From NCBI RefSeq assembly GCF_025370935.1, contig NC_133498.1:1526224-1590223 (forward strand): 64,000 bases of DNA, written 5' to 3'. Below the pieces are notes generated by a model. It did not search any database, had not been told where the DNA came from, and saw only the letters and a program-made list of their open reading frames with translations. Positions within the stretch are counted from its first letter, which is position 1. The number at the start of each line of letters is the position of its first letter. This document shows, in pieces, positions 11,865 to 22,585 of this stretch. The position numbers were made by a program, and so were the translations under genes. This stretch comes from Choristoneura fumiferana (lineage: Eukaryota; Arthropoda; Insecta; Lepidoptera; Tortricidae).

Positions 11865-12212
11865 AATACGGTATTTGACTATTTTGTACATGTTTTATAA
11901 ATTAAAAATACACAATGCCTGTTATCGAATAGAAAAACAATTTTTAAGCTACCTTTACAAATAACAAAGTTATAAAGGTTTGAAATTCAAGATTAGACAG
12001 AGAAAGACATACTGGTATGTGACGTCACACGCCAGTACCGCCATACTTGCTGCATAGAGAAAAGCGTTTGAGAAAGAGACAGGTATATAGATTTTTCAAA
12101 AAATCACTATAAATCCAATTTTCAACCGATTGAAATTTTCTCTTCGCTTGTATATCTATATTTTCATAATAATATTAAGATTTAGCAAAATCAGGAGTTG
12201 TCAAATACCGCA
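11865..12212. mobile_element. MITE family E, copy 2
   Basis: AATACGGTATTTGAC at the left and GTCAAATACCG at the right are inverted repeats. The interior matches 5161-5496 closely, but it has an extra segment near 12045-12085 (GAGAAAAGCGTTTGAGAAAG). Confidence 0.65.
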
Positions 12213-12745
12213 TTCCTTGGTCGACTAAACTGACTTAACACCTATAGACCATGATCTTTTTATAATGATAATGACACTAGGTGTTGCCCGCGATTTTTTG
12301 ACCCGAGAATTTTATAATATTACATAGAAGATAAAGCACCAAACAGGGTTGCCAACAATTACTTGGGCAAATATAGTATTTTCTAGTCTTAGGGATAAAG
12401 AACACTGAATACAAAATGCTAATGGTAGAAAATGCAACACTGCCTTTGTTACAATATTCTTTATAAAAGGAGCTTACATTACGGCCCTTTAAAGTTTAAG
12501 TTTATTTTTAACCAAGTATTAATAACATGCGGTCAACGTACGAATATTTTTATCTGGCCGACCCCCTGACTGAGTTTATTTAATAATTCCGGTTCAATAA
12601 CCTTATAGTAATTAAATTATTAATCTTTTAAGATATGTAAACAAATTTTACGCTATAAATTCATTTTTAAAGATCAACCCGTCCTATGTAGTCCTAACTT
12701 ACTGAGTATGAACCTAGAGTAGACCCCTCACAAAATGATACGATT
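12213..12745. other. spacer, no gene seen
   Basis: No gene. A GTTGCCCGCG fragment at about 12283-12292 is probably a scrap of the retroposon family seen at 5792. Confidence 0.5.
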
Positions 12746-12800
12746 TTAGTTCCCACGCGGTCCCACTGCGGATTGGGAACTTCGCACGCTATTGAAAACT
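12746..12800 (-). mobile_element. SINE family A scrap
   Basis: AGTTCCCACGCGGTCCCACT and GCGGATTGGGAACTTCGCAC match the central part of the SINE. Confidence 0.5.
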
Positions 12801-12957
12801 TCCCCGTAAAGTGAGTGCTATATCTATCTTCATTCATTTTTGTTTAACAGACAAAAGAAAAATAGTGTAAGTACAAATATTTTCTGAATATTTCTGATTT
12901 CTAACTGACGAACTACCTAGTTAGAAATTTATAAAACACTAGCCAATAGGCTCGCGC

Positions 12958-13222
12958 ACGAAGGGTTCCGTACCATTATCTAAAAAACATTGGATCTTAG
13001 CAAAAAAACGGCAAAATAATCTAGTTTGTTGCATGGCCATTTATTTTGTTCTGTTTTTAGTATTTGTTGTTATAGCGGCCACAGAAATACATCATCTCTG
13101 GAAATTGAAACAGTCTAGCTATCACGATTCATGAGATCCAGCGTGACAGACGGACCGACGGACGGACAGCAAAGTCTTAGTGATAGGGTCCCGTTTTTAC
13201 CCTTTGGGTACGGAACCCTAAA
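12958..13222. repeat. dispersed repeat J (GGGTTCCGTACC type)
   Basis: Bounded by GAAGGGTTCCGTACCAT and the inverted GGGTACGGAACCCTAAAA, with a GACGGACCGACGGACGGAC run inside. Short inverted termini suggest an old DNA element; no coding capacity. Confidence 0.5.
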
Positions 13223-13572
13223 ACTAGGATTAGCAACACAATCGAAGAATTACTGTTTGAAAATGTCAGAAAGCTCTTTTTCATAGGATGCAATTTTCGT
13301 CACAATCAATAACAACAAAAATCAATTAAGCGTGCAGTTTACCTAACGATTGTTACTGCGCACTAAAGTGACGTAACTGCACAAAAAGTACCAGGAAGAC
13401 ACGAACTACCAGCAGTTTGATTAGCATTCAAGCCATTGTTCAAGCGATAATGTATTCTAAAGCATTAACACTAAAGTCCACGTGTGTAAACTGAGTTTTA
13501 TACTACACTAAATTCGTATGACGCTACGATTTCCTTTAAAAAAATGATTAACTGCTAAGATTTTAGTTTTAA

Positions 13573-14030
13573 TAGTAGATTGTAGAACAAGAGCATAAAA
13601 CGAGCCATTTTACCCGAGACGTTCATATGCCGCCCGAGCCGGTACGGCGAGGGTGGATAGACAAGTCGAGGGGAAAATGGGTTTAATGCTCGAGTTTTAC
13701 ACTCTGCTTTTCACTTAGATTGCGACGAAATGAAATAGCACCAGTGGAAACGATTGTTCACTTTCTATGGTCCTATTATTTTTCTTGCATTATTTATAAT
13801 TATATTTTTTTAGTTTAATTGATTAATATTGATTGATTTGATTGATTTTTAGTTTTATATAAATTAAAAAACATTAAAAAAATATGAAGTTTTTTTTGGT
13901 TTGTGGAAGTTGCACCATACCTGATTACCTTGGTCTTAGACGAAGATTTTACTTTATGCCCTAGAGCATTGAAAGTACTTTTAAGTCGCCTAGATCCAAC
14001 ATAAACACGAACTTTACGAGTATGAGAAGT
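13573..14030 (+). repeat. dispersed repeat K, copy 1
   Basis: Contains CCATTTTACCCGAGACGTTC, GAGTTTTACACTCTGCTTTT and GGTCTTAGACGAAGATTTTA in that order; the same order is found at 46305-46775 and part of it at 19808-19905. Open frames are poor. Nature unknown. Confidence 0.5.
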
Positions 14031-14338
14031 GCAAATGCATTTTTAGCACAAGTTCCATGTATAGTCACGTTTCACGTTAAAAAACATCAATTCACACCAG
14101 CCACTCTTTCTCAGCTTGCAGAAAACCGCAAACAAGAAAACCGCTAGTTATTTCGTAAACTCCCAGTTAAATGTGAACTTTCAACACAGACATACCAGGG
14201 TGGCATGAAACGGTAGGAGCAGGAATAAATAGCCCGTACAAAAATGCGGAAACGAGACCGCACGCTTTTGTAATTTCTCAATACAATGTTGTCGGTGGTT
14301 AAGTTAAGACTGCCAAGCGCGAGTCGGTACCGCTCTAA

Positions 14339-14430
14339 GGGCCTATGCACATGGCCTATATTTTAGGCGCAGACGACTTTTAAAAAATCTAATGAGTCTC
14401 GTTAGTAACGCGTGTGCATAGAATAGACCC
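14339..14430. mobile_element. 92-bp MITE family L with TAA duplication
   Basis: GGGCCTATGCACA at the left is matched by TGTGCATAGAATAGACCC at the right, flanked by TAA at 14336-14338 and 14431-14433. A G-rich TIR plus TAA duplication is the Harbinger-type signature. Related elements lie at 50245-50371 and 52894-53020. Confidence 0.5.
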
Positions 14431-14451
14431 TAAGGTTTGTGTTCTGTACCG

Positions 14452-14632
14452 TTAGTGTAAGTTTTCGGTTACAAAATACGTCTCGATCGCGTTCGCGTTA
14501 AAATCTCAATTTAAATGGAAACACGAACAGCGCCTCTAGCGGAACGTTTGCGATGTTCGTGTTTCCATACAAATTGAGATTTTAACGCGAACGCGATCGA
14601 GACGTATTTTGTAACCGAAAACTTACACTAAG
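14452..14632. mobile_element. palindromic MITE family M, copy 1
   Basis: TTAGTGTAAGTTTTCGGTTA at the left has its complement at the right; both arms run through ACGTCTCGATCGCGTTCGCG and AATCTCAATTT to a CTAGCGGAACGTTTGCGATG centre. The arms are nearly identical, about 80 bp each. TA is the probable target site. Five copies exist in this window. Confidence 0.75.
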
Positions 14633-14760
14633 GGCACACGTCTCGATCGCGTTCGCTTTAAAGTCTCACACACACACAAACATCACGTCTGTATTTCCAA
14701 ATGGGGTAGGCAGAGCACACGAAACGTTACCGTTTCGGAGCCACTTTTAGCAATTCTAGG
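14633..14760. repeat. scraps of palindromic family M and repeat G
   Basis: CACACGTCTCGATCGCGTTC is an arm fragment of family M. It is followed by an ACAC run and GGTAGGCAGAGCACACGAAA, which is a piece of repeat G. Confidence 0.4.
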
Positions 14761-14870
14761 TTACAAAAACGGTACAATAGTGACAGGTTGCTAGCCTGTC
14801 GCCTACGGTATACCTTAACCTATATCCTCAGTCGCCTCTAACGACATCCACGAAAGAAATGGAGAGGTGT

Positions 14871-15297
14871 AATGAGGGCTATCGCGAATGAATTCGCCAC
14901 TAGAGGCGCTAGTGTAGTGTGAGGTCTCCGAAATGTCAAATCTCATAGTTTTTGGGTGAGCTACGCGGGTTTATTTATAATTAGAATAATTTTGTGAATA
15001 TTTTGCAATATCTGAAATTAATTATGGCAAATATGCGTTACGGGGCAATGAATGTCTGTGTTTTGAGACAGTTTTGTCTTTCGGTAACATTAGTCCTCCC
15101 TTTTTTCCGAACAAAACGGGGACTATTCAACACTGTGGCATGCTCGATATTTTTATGGTACGGTTTTAAGGTGTATTAAATATGATTTTAATCTAAACTT
15201 TGTTTTCACGCCCGTAATAACAGACTTTGAAAGCCATACTTAAAAACCTCACGCAACAGTGCGCCATCTAGTGAGACAAAAAACGATAGCCCTCATT
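14871..15297. mobile_element. MITE family I, complete copy
   Basis: AATGAGGGCTATCG at the left is matched by CGATAGCCCTCATT at the right, with imperfect TIRs of about 54 bp that include CTAGnnGGCGC motifs and end in GTGAGG. The interior is shared with 51465-51834 in the opposite orientation and with 11172-11525. Confidence 0.65.
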
Positions 15298-15613
15298 CTA
15301 ACCCGACACCACACGGGTGAGATATATAGGGTCAACCTATATCCATAGGTGTATCTCACTGGTTCAGTAACAGCCTATTTACTCTAGCCTTGAACATGGT
15401 CGGTCAGTTTTGAGTAAAAAAAAAATACAAGTAAGTATCTTTAGAACTAGATGAGCGTGTAAAGGAAGAGATCGTTTGAAAAGCAAAATGCTCTTTCTAA
15501 AACATGTCTGCGATTGATGCCAAGGCCCTCGAGTCGATTAGCGAGACGTACAGACGCTAAAGCCGCATTAAAATAGTACACCAGTCTGCCCGCGGCTTTG
15601 CTCGCGTTAACCA

Positions 15614-16195
15614 TAAGGCTCCGTCTCCACCAGAGATGTGCAGGGTGTGTTGCGAGGAATGTGTTTTTGATGGTCCAATAGCAACGCTTCATTTATCTCC
15701 CCTCGCTCCGCTCAGCTGTTTCCACCAGAGCTGTGCTGTGCGGGTAACGTTTCTTACAAATGAAACGGATACAAAATTCAGATCTATTGTCAAGAAGACA
15801 TTAATATCAAAGGCGTATTATAAAGTTAATGATTATATCATGGACAGGGAGGGATATTTGGAAATAATTCCGATCCTCATTAGCGATCCCTTCAAATAGC
15901 GAACCTACTGTGTTAAAAATAAAGTTGTGTTAAATACTTGTGATGTATATAGATATCATTTAATAATATTGTAAATCTGTTTTAAAAAAATATACTTCGT
16001 TGAGTTTCTTGCCGGATTCTTCTCAACAGAGGTTTTTCCGAACCGGTGGTAGTTTTTTTTTGACATTTATAAGTGCTTGTTACAGCCTAAATTGAATAAA
16101 GATATTTTGACTTTGACTTTGATTGGTTCATGAAAGACATTCCTCGCAGCACATCCTTGTACATCTCTGGTGGAACCGCAGCCTTACACACCTGT
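15614..16195. mobile_element. foldback family H interrupted by a LINE
   Basis: Left arm AAGGCTCCGTCTCCACCAGA and right arm CTCTGGTGGAACCGCAGCCTT are inverted repeats. The uninterrupted structure is seen at 29172-29337. Here a LINE 3' fragment occupies 15747-16122 and part of the foldback centre is missing. Confidence 0.6.
15747..16122 (+). mobile_element. 5'-truncated Jockey-like LINE 3' end
   Basis: The open frame ending at 15899 reads KTLISKAYYKVNDYIMD near its C-terminus, a pattern typical of the last residues of lepidopteran Jockey-type LINE ORF2 proteins. It is followed by a 3' UTR with TTCTTGCCGGATTCTTCTCA and CCGAACCGGTGGTAG, an AATAAA signal and a TTTGACTTTGACTTTGA tail. The clade is an inference; the insertion into the foldback is clear. 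Confidence 0.65.
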
Positions 16196-16301
16196 CAGTC
16201 GAATTGAAGGGAATTAATGTTTTTTTTTTTCAGCTTGTACAAAAAGTTAATTATAGGTAGTTCATATCAATGAACTGAGTCGTCTGCCGAACTTAACGAA
16301 A

Positions 16302-16578
16302 ATAAAAAAAAACGGCCAAGAGCGTGTCGGACACGCCCGAAATCGGGTTCCGTAGCCATTACGAAAAAAATAAGTAATATTTTTCTAACGATTGCGTATT
16401 TTGTACGGAATAGTCCATGTTTAGGTATATTTTATACCTTAGGCTGCTATTTACTCTCTAGTACTAAAAATTCTTAAGAAAACTTAACCGTTATAGTTTT
16501 CCTTGTAAGTTTGATATAATTATTGCCATCCTGAATTTTTTCCACCCACCAGTTTAGATTTTAGAGGGGGGGGGGGCG
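16302..16578 (-). repeat. dispersed repeat N, partial
   Basis: Starts ACGGCCAAGAGCGTGTCGGA and runs through AGGTATATTTTATACCTTAG to an 11-12 base G run near 16566. Other copies: 17352-17975, 18000-18167, 23226-23566, 24343-24443 and 63405-63995. Confidence 0.55.
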
Positions 16579-16989
16579 ACGCAGACAGACGGATTGAAGA
16601 GCTAGTGAAGGAGTTATGATAGAACTTAGAAGAAGAATTTGGAACAGTACCTAAGAAGTAAATTTTGGGAAGAGCGAATGTAAGACAGGAACTTAAAACG
16701 TTGTAGGTTGTCAACCGTGTGACATCACCATGCATTCAAAAACATAAAGCAGTAAAGCGATTCAGTCTATTTCCAACCAGTTCATATATAGGTCGTTAGT
16801 ATGTCAATATCGTATTAGATTATGTATTTTATGCTATAGTAGTAAAGATTTAATTACATCGCGTTCCGTTAGGATTGGCAATAGTTACCAAGGTTGGCGC
16901 GATGCGTGTTACTAGGAGAGAAGAACACAACAGAATCTGGTTGAAATAATGTACAGATACAGTTGTGAGTTTTTATACGATGCGAGGTC

Positions 16990-17080
16990 AGGGCTACTAT
17001 TAAATTCGAAAATCGAAGTTCGTATCGTACCGTCCCTCTCGCTCTCGTATTAAATATTAGCGTCAGGGACGGCAAGATAT
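16990..17080. mobile_element. palindromic family P, partial
   Basis: AGGGCTACTA, CGAAGTTCGTATCGTACCGT and CTCTCGCTCTCGTATTAAAT match one arm and part of the second arm of family P (complete copies at 29710, 37239, 53018 and 54674). Confidence 0.55.
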
Positions 17081-17169
17081 GAAGTTTTTTTTCGTACAGT
17101 CGGATGTTTTGTTGAATGAATCAGTAGTTTGTTGTGCAGTTATGAATAGAATGCCGTTGCTATACAAGG

Positions 17170-17350
17170 GCATTGATAGAGATAAAGTCAAAATCTAATA
17201 AACCTTTAAACCGATTTAGATGAAATTCGGTATACATATAGTTTGAGTCCCGGGGAAGGAGATAGGATAGTTTTTATCCCGGAAAATTGCATAGTTCCCG
17301 CGGGATAGCGATAAATGAAATCTATACGGACGGAGTCGCGGGCGACAGTC
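17170..17350 (+). mobile_element. repeat ending in GTCGCGGGCgACAG (family Q)
   Basis: AACCGATTTAGATGAAATTC, AGTCCCGGGGAAGGAGATAG, ATCCCGGAAAATTGCATAGT and GACGGAGTCGCGGGC occur in this order. It is the most frequent repeat in this window. No coding capacity; the element class is not settled. Confidence 0.55.
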
Positions 17351-17351
17351 T

Positions 17352-17975
17352 TTTTAGGGTGCCGGAGCCAAAATGGCAAAAACGGAACCCTTATAGTTTC
17401 GCCATGTCTGTCTGTCTGTCCGTCTGTCCGCGGCTTTGCTCGGGGACTATCAATGCTAGAAAGCTGTAATTTTGCACATATATATATATATATATATATA
17501 TGTAAACTATGCCGACAAAATGGTACTTACAATAAAACAAAAAAAATTTTTTTTAGGGCACCTCTCATCGACGTAAAGTGGGAGTGATTTTTTTTTCTCA
17601 TCCAACCCTATAGTGTGGGTGGGGTATCGTTGGACAGGTATTTTAAAACCATTAGGAGACTTAGGAGTTTGCTACGACGAAGCGTAATATCGAGCGCCCC
17701 CCCCCCCCCTCTAAAATCTAAACGGGTGGGTGGAAAAATTTGAAAAAAATCAGGATGGTAGTAAGTATATCAAACTTTCAAGAAAAACTATAACAGTTAA
17801 TTATTAGTACTAGAGAGTAAATAGCAACCTAAGGTATAAAATATACCTAAACATGGAATATTCCGTACAAAATACGAAATCCTTAGAAAAATATTACTTT
17901 ATTTTTTCGTAATGGCTACGGAACCCTATTTCGGGCGTGTCCGACACGCTCTTGGCCGTTTTTATTTTTATTTTC
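17352..17975 (+). repeat. dispersed repeat N, near complete
   Basis: From TAGGGTGCCGGAGCCAAAAT to CGGGCGTGTCCGACACGCTC. Includes a TCTGTC/CGTC run, an AT dinucleotide tract at 17477-17502 and a C run near 17697-17711 next to CTCTAAAATCTAAACG. Confidence 0.55.
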
Positions 17976-17999
17976 GTTAACGGTTAAGTTTGCTTGAGA

Positions 18000-18167
18000 A
18001 TTATTAGTAGTTTAAGAGTAAATAGCAGCCTAACGTATAAAATATACCAAAACAATGGAAGATTCCGTATGAAATACGAAATCCTTAGAAAAATAGTACT
18101 TAATTTTTTCGTAATGGCTACGGTACCCTATTTCGGGCGTGTCCGACACGCTCTTGGCCGGTTTTTT
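18000..18167 (+). repeat. repeat N, second partial copy in tandem
   Basis: Repeats the last third of the preceding copy (ATAAAATATACC, TTTTTTCGTAATGGCTACGG, GTGTCCGACACGCTCTTGGC). Direct partial duplication next to 17352-17975. Confidence 0.5.
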
Positions 18168-18281
18168 TACTTGAAACTGACCGTGATTGACCCCGTGACC
18201 CCGTTGAGTCTGACATATACCTAAGTTAATCCTTGAGTTTCATTCTTGATAGTAAGTATACCACTACACCGCAGATCCTAC

Positions 18282-18423
18282 TAATAAACCCCCATGCAAA
18301 AAAAAACGGGCACCTATGGTTTTTCAGATTTTTAGGTACTTATTGAAGCTTAGAAAGTAAGCTTTCCTGCACATAAAATACAAAAACCATGGGTGCCCGT
18401 TTTATTGCAAGGGGGTCTATTAT
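18282..18423. mobile_element. 142-bp foldback element
   Basis: TAATAAACCCCCATGCAAAA and CGGGCACCTATGGTTTTT at the left match ACCATGGGTGCCCGTTTTAT and GGGGGTCTATTA at the right as inverted repeats of about 42 bp. Confidence 0.6.
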
Positions 18424-18753
18424 AAATACGAAAGTTTGTGAGTGAGTAAGTGAGTATGTTTGCTACTTCTTCACGTTGAAACGGCTAAACGGATTTGGAT
18501 GAAATTTGGCAAAAAGTTAGTTTATAACCTAGATTAAAACAAAGGATACTTTCTATCCCAATATTCCCACGGGATAGGGATAAAATCTTGAAATTTCAAT
18601 CGCTGGGTTTAGAGTCTTGAAATTTTGGACAGTTGTTCTTAACACAACCTCAATAAATTTTGGGAATTCCCAGGGGAATTTTGTGAAATCCCGGAATTAC
18701 AATTGTAACTACCAGATCGAATAGTTTACGCATGCGAAACCGCTGGTAAACTA
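18424..18753 (+). mobile_element. family Q variant ending in CTAG
   Basis: Starts TATAAATACGAAAGTTTGTG and ends GCTGGTAAACTAG. It shares only the head-like TATAAATnCGAAnGTTTGT and the CTAG end with the next repeat; the middle (GGGAATTCCCAGGGGAATTT) is its own. Confidence 0.45.
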
Positions 18754-18971
18754 GTATTATAAATGCGAAGGTTTGTGTGTTTGTTTGTTGGTTTGTTTGT
18801 TTGTTACTCCATCACGTGAAAACCGCTGAACCGATTCAGGTGAAATTCGGTACACAGATAGTTTGAGTTACGGGGAAGGACATAGGACAGTTTAGTCCCG
18901 GGGAATAGAATAGTTCCGGCGGGATGGCGATAAACGAAATCTTCGCGGACGGAGTCGCGGGCAACAGCTAG
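18754..18971 (+). mobile_element. family Q element, complete
   Basis: From TATTATAAATGCGAAGGTTT through a (TTTG)n run, CCGATTCAGGTGAAATTCGG and ACGGAGTCGCGGGCAACAGC to CTAG. It abuts the preceding element head to tail. Confidence 0.55.
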
Positions 18972-19056
18972 TAAACAATAAAATAATGCTGGTGCAAACA
19001 CAGGCGTACACTCAAGCATGCAGTTGTTAATATATAGTTTCTAATATTTAGTTTTG

Positions 19057-19370
19057 ATACAGCCGTGGTGGCCTAGTGGTTTGACCTATCGCCTCTCAAG
19101 CAGAGGGTCGTGGGTTCAAACCCCGGCTCGCACCTCTGAGTTTTTCGAAATTCATGTGCGGAATTACATTTGAAATTTACCACGAGCTTTGCGGTGAAGG
19201 AAAACATCGTGAGGAAACCTGCACAAACCTGCGAAGCAATTCAATGGTGCGTGTGAAGTTCCCAATCCGCACTGGGCCCGCGTGGGAACTACGGCCCAAG
19301 CCCTCTTGTTCTGAGAGGAGGCCTGTGCCCAGCAGTGGGACGTATATAGGCTGGGATGATGATGATGATG
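19057..19370 (+). mobile_element. tRNA-derived SINE, family A (complete, with TSD)
   Basis: Complete SINE from AGCCGTGGTGGCCTAGTGG to a (GAT)n tail. The flanks carry an identical 11-bp duplication, ATTTAGTTTTG, at 19046-19056 and 19371-19381. This is the clearest retroposition signature for the family in the window. Confidence 0.9.
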
Positions 19371-19691
19371 ATTTAGTTTTGTCACTTGTAATTCAAGATA
19401 CGTGTCTCTAAATAAACTTAGCAACAGACAAGGACAAACTATTATTTAAAACTTACGAAACGTTGACTCAAGTGTACATAACAAAGCGAACGTTAACTAT
19501 AATTGTTATGTGCATTGTAAATATTATATACAAAGCACGTGATATACGGCTTGGGCATTTTCCTAAAACATATACTGTATCAGTTCGCGAAAACATGGCA
19601 CTAAAGTGAGACAAAAAATATTAGCTAGGTTTGCTTTTAGCTGATTGAAGCAATTAACGATAAATAGTAGATCAATTAGAATAATATTGTT

Positions 19692-19750
19692 GGACTGATC
19701 CCGGTGGTCTAGTTGGTATGACACTCTGGCGCATGTCCGGCGGTCGGTTT
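19692..19750 (+). mobile_element. tRNA-like SINE head fragment
   Basis: CCCGGTGGTCTAGTTGGTAT is A-box-like; the B box is missing and the sequence breaks into a T run. A fragment of a different tRNA-derived SINE. Confidence 0.35.
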
Positions 19751-19807
19751 TTTTTTTATATTTTAAAAAACCTTTGGTTTCGTTTAGCTTGCTAATAAAA
19801 ACAAACA

Positions 19808-19905
19808 ATAGTAGATTGTACAGCGAGTGCATAAAACGCGTAATATTACCCGAGACGTTTATACCCACCCGAAAGCATGCGAGGGTTGATAAGTCAAGTA
19901 CACTG
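19808..19905 (+). repeat. repeat K, partial
   Basis: AGTAGATTGTACAGCGAGTG, GCATAAAACG and ATTACCCGAGACGTTTATAC match the left part of 13573-14030. Confidence 0.4.
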
Positions 19906-19921
19906 CTATTCATTCCGATTG

Positions 19922-20082
19922 GAAAGCCTAGTTTAGACTAGCTGCTAGACACTAGCAAGAAAAATCGTGCAAGTTGGATTACATTGAGATTCCATAAAGC
20001 GAACGACTTTAAAGTGGTCAATCGAGCGCCGCAATGTAATGCAAATTGCATGATTCTTCTTGCAAGTCTAAACTGGGCTTTA
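19922..20082. mobile_element. foldback MITE F1, copy 2
   Basis: GAAAGCCTAGTTTAGACTAG at the left and GTCTAAACTGGGCTTTA at the right are inverted. The centre holds AATCGAGCGCCGCAATGTAA, the same centre as 2366-2512 in opposite orientation. Confidence 0.6.
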
Positions 20083-20868
20083 GGAAATCAAAGAGCATTA
20101 CTTGCTAGAAAATTAAATTGTTCACTTAGAACCTTTTATGTTTCATGCCATACTGTTTCTAACATAACATAGTACGATTCAATAGAATCTGTCAATTTTC
20201 TACATATTTAAGACACCGTATCGTGGGCACACTTGATTATATATGTCCCTGTTGTTGCAATTATCATCTAAAAGGAATCAAAAAAGAATAATAGTCACAT
20301 CACAAAGCCTTAGGCAGCCCGGTGTTTATATTAGTAGGCTGGAAGTGTCTACAGGATTGTCAGATTCTATTGAATTGGAGGATATTCAAATTGCAGTTTA
20401 CTCATATACTAAAATTCAGTATTATATATTAAAAAGAATGCTAAAACCTAACCACCTATTTACTATCGTTTATCGATCGACGACCCCGAAAACGCAATAA
20501 ATGTTTATTTAATGACTTTTGTAAGGTAAAAAGTTATAAATACACATCATTAATTTGTTTGTGCACTTTTTCTACGAGTTCAAATGTGCACCGCGCCACT
20601 CATTTCGTTATTTGTCCTTAAATTACAAAACAATTACAACAACTAACACTAGCAAGTGGTAAATGTCATTTTAACCCACTGAAAAAACAAAAGGACCATT
20701 TTCGTTTTACCGCCCTAGGTTCATAACGTACTATTAAACACTGACCGTCTCATCTTCCGCGCTCCCGAGCAGGTTGGCACACTCACCTGCAACCAAAATA
20801 AACGTGTAAACACAAACATACATATATTATTATACAAGTACACTATACATAAATTAACCATAATTGTA
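20083..20868. other. unassigned spacer
   Basis: An 85-codon open frame at 20243-20500 (+) has no recognisable motif, no splice context and no homology I know. Treated as spacer. Confidence 0.45.
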
Positions 20869-20934
20869 TAGTACCTAGCCCTCTCGTTCTGAGAGCAATG
20901 GGACGTATATAGGCTGAGATGATGATGATGATGA
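20869..20934 (+). mobile_element. SINE family A 3' fragment
   Basis: GTACCTAGCCCTCTCGTTCT then GGGACGTATATAGGCTGAGA and a (GAT)n tail; the head is absent. Confidence 0.6.
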
Positions 20935-21150
20935 ATAGTCGACTCTAACATCTGGTAGCACGGTGTAGGGTTGTGTTGCTCTGAAGATGAGCTCTTGGTT
21001 GAGTTCGAAACGTGTCAGTTTAGTGTGGTGGTGGTGATAGATTGGTTTGTGTGATTTGCATGCGTTCTTACAGTGTAGAGGTGGAGGAACTGCATGAACA
21101 CGCATATTTTACATAAACTTAGCTACCATAAGGTCGCGGGTGAGCAAAGA
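20935..21150 (+). repeat. dispersed repeat G
   Basis: CTTGGTTGAGTTCGAAACGT, a GTGGTGGTGGTGAT run, GTTCTTACAGTGTAGAGGTG and CATAAGGTCGCGGGTGA in order. Reverse complement of 7661-7910. Confidence 0.5.
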
Positions 21151-21490
21151 AATTATTTTAGTTCAAATAAACCGTACACAATTCAAAATTAACCAAAGAT
21201 TAATCCGATCTATTGGCTGACCTTAACACAGTTAAGCAGCCTTGACGGCGCAAGGGCAAAAGGGCGCGCGCGTGCGCAGATCGTGCCGCTTTGTGCACAT
21301 TCACCGGCCCAGCGGTGGGACGCGTGCCCACAGTGAAGCAGCGTTTCCACAGGTATTCTAAATCGATGGTTTCCAGGGATGTAACAGACGTGGTTTCATC
21401 GGAACCGAAAGCGGAATCAGATGTTTTCAATTTGGTTTATCGGAACCAGAAACGGAATCGGAACCAAAAACGGAACCGGAACCAGTACCC

Positions 21491-21670
21491 TTAGTGTAAG
21501 TTTTCGGTTACAAAATACGTCTCGATCGCGTTCGCGTTAAAATCTCAATTTGTATGGAAACACGAACATCGCAAACGTTCCGCTAGAGGCGCTGTTCGTG
21601 TTTGCATACAAATTGAGATTTTAAGGCGAACGCGATCGAGACGTATTTTGTAACCGAAAACTTACACTAA
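21491..21670. mobile_element. palindromic MITE family M, copy 2
   Basis: Complete palindrome TTAGTGTAAG...CTTACACTAA with the CTAGAGGCGCTGTTCGTGTT centre. Inserted in the hAT-type MITE at 21375-22198. Confidence 0.75.
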
Positions 21671-21877
21671 GGCCACAGAATCGAAGCCTGAGTTAGGTGG
21701 ACGAGATGTTAAGAGTGGGTCTACTAAACATGCCCATGAACAGGTCTATTGCGTAACGTTTCATACAAAAACTATCATTAGATTGTGATAGCGAGTGTCA
21801 GAAAGATCACATAATTTAGGCTTCTATTTGTGCATGATTTACTCAAAGATGATGTACGCCACTCATGTCCAGTGCCC

Positions 21878-22057
21878 TTAGTGTAAGTTTTCGGTTACAA
21901 ACTACGTCTCGATCGCGTTCGCGTTGAAATCTCAATTTGTATGCAAACACGAACATCGCAAACGTTCCGCTAGAGGCGCTGTTCGTGTTTGCATACAAAT
22001 TGAGATTTTAACGCGAACGCGATCGAGACGTATTTTGTAACCGAAAACTTACACTAA
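21878..22057. mobile_element. palindromic MITE family M, copy 3
   Basis: Second complete copy in the same host MITE, about 200 bp away and in the same orientation of its centre. It differs from copy 2 at only a few positions. Confidence 0.75.
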
Positions 22058-22198
22058 GGGCACAGTCGCCGCGGTAAGCATTAACAACCGATATAACTTC
22101 CGTTTCAAAAGTAACGGAACCGGAACCAAAACGGATGTTTAATATCAAACGGAAGTTCCGACTTAACGGAACCGGAATCGGAGCTCCGTAACATCCCT

Positions 22199-22345
22199 GG
22201 TTTCCACCAATAATAAGCGAGGAATATGTTTATAATTAACCAATAGAAACGCTTCATTTACCCCTCCTCGCACAGCACCTCTCCGGTGGAAACAGCTGAG
22301 CGGAGCGAGGATGAGTAAATGAAGTGTTTCTATTGGGTAATGAAT
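22199..22345. mobile_element. foldback family H
   Basis: GAAACGCTTCATTTACCCCT and CTCCGGTGGAAACAGCTGAG, then AATGAAGTGTTTCTATTGGG as the inverted arm. The left part is displaced by the hAT-type MITE. Confidence 0.5.
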
Positions 22346-22359
22346 AACCTAACCGAACC

Positions 22360-22585
22360 AACACAAAGTTGAGACTTCGTCACTTCAAAGTTCAATATCT
22401 CAAAAACGACTAAACCGATTTTGATGAAACATATCTAAGAACCATCGCCAGAAAACCTCAAGTAAAAAAAACCGCATTCAAATCGGTCCACCAATTTAAG
22501 AGCTACGGTGCGACAGACAGACACACACACAGACACACATAGCGGGCAAACTTATAACACCACTCTTTTTGCGTCGGGGGTTAAA
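22360..22585 (+). repeat. dispersed repeat D
   Basis: CACTTCAAAGTTCAATATCT, CTAAACCGATTTTGATGAAA and TGCGTCGGGGGTTAA in order, ending next to a G12 run. Confidence 0.6.

Larger units (their letters stand above)
21375..22198. mobile_element. hAT-type MITE hosting two family M copies
   Basis: GGGATGTAACAGA at the left and TCCGTAACATCCCT at the right are terminal inverted repeats. GGTTTCCA lies directly outside both ends, a probable 8-bp duplication, which is the hAT pattern. The subterminal parts hold tandem GGAACCgGAA-type units in inverted orientation. Two family M palindromes are inserted inside. Confidence 0.6.

Noticed and set aside
18754..18971. Calling family Q elements Helitrons from TC...CTAG-like ends
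   Set aside because: No consistent TC start and no 3' hairpin at fixed distance, and a related CTAG-ended insert at 31981-32165 has a 13-bp duplication.
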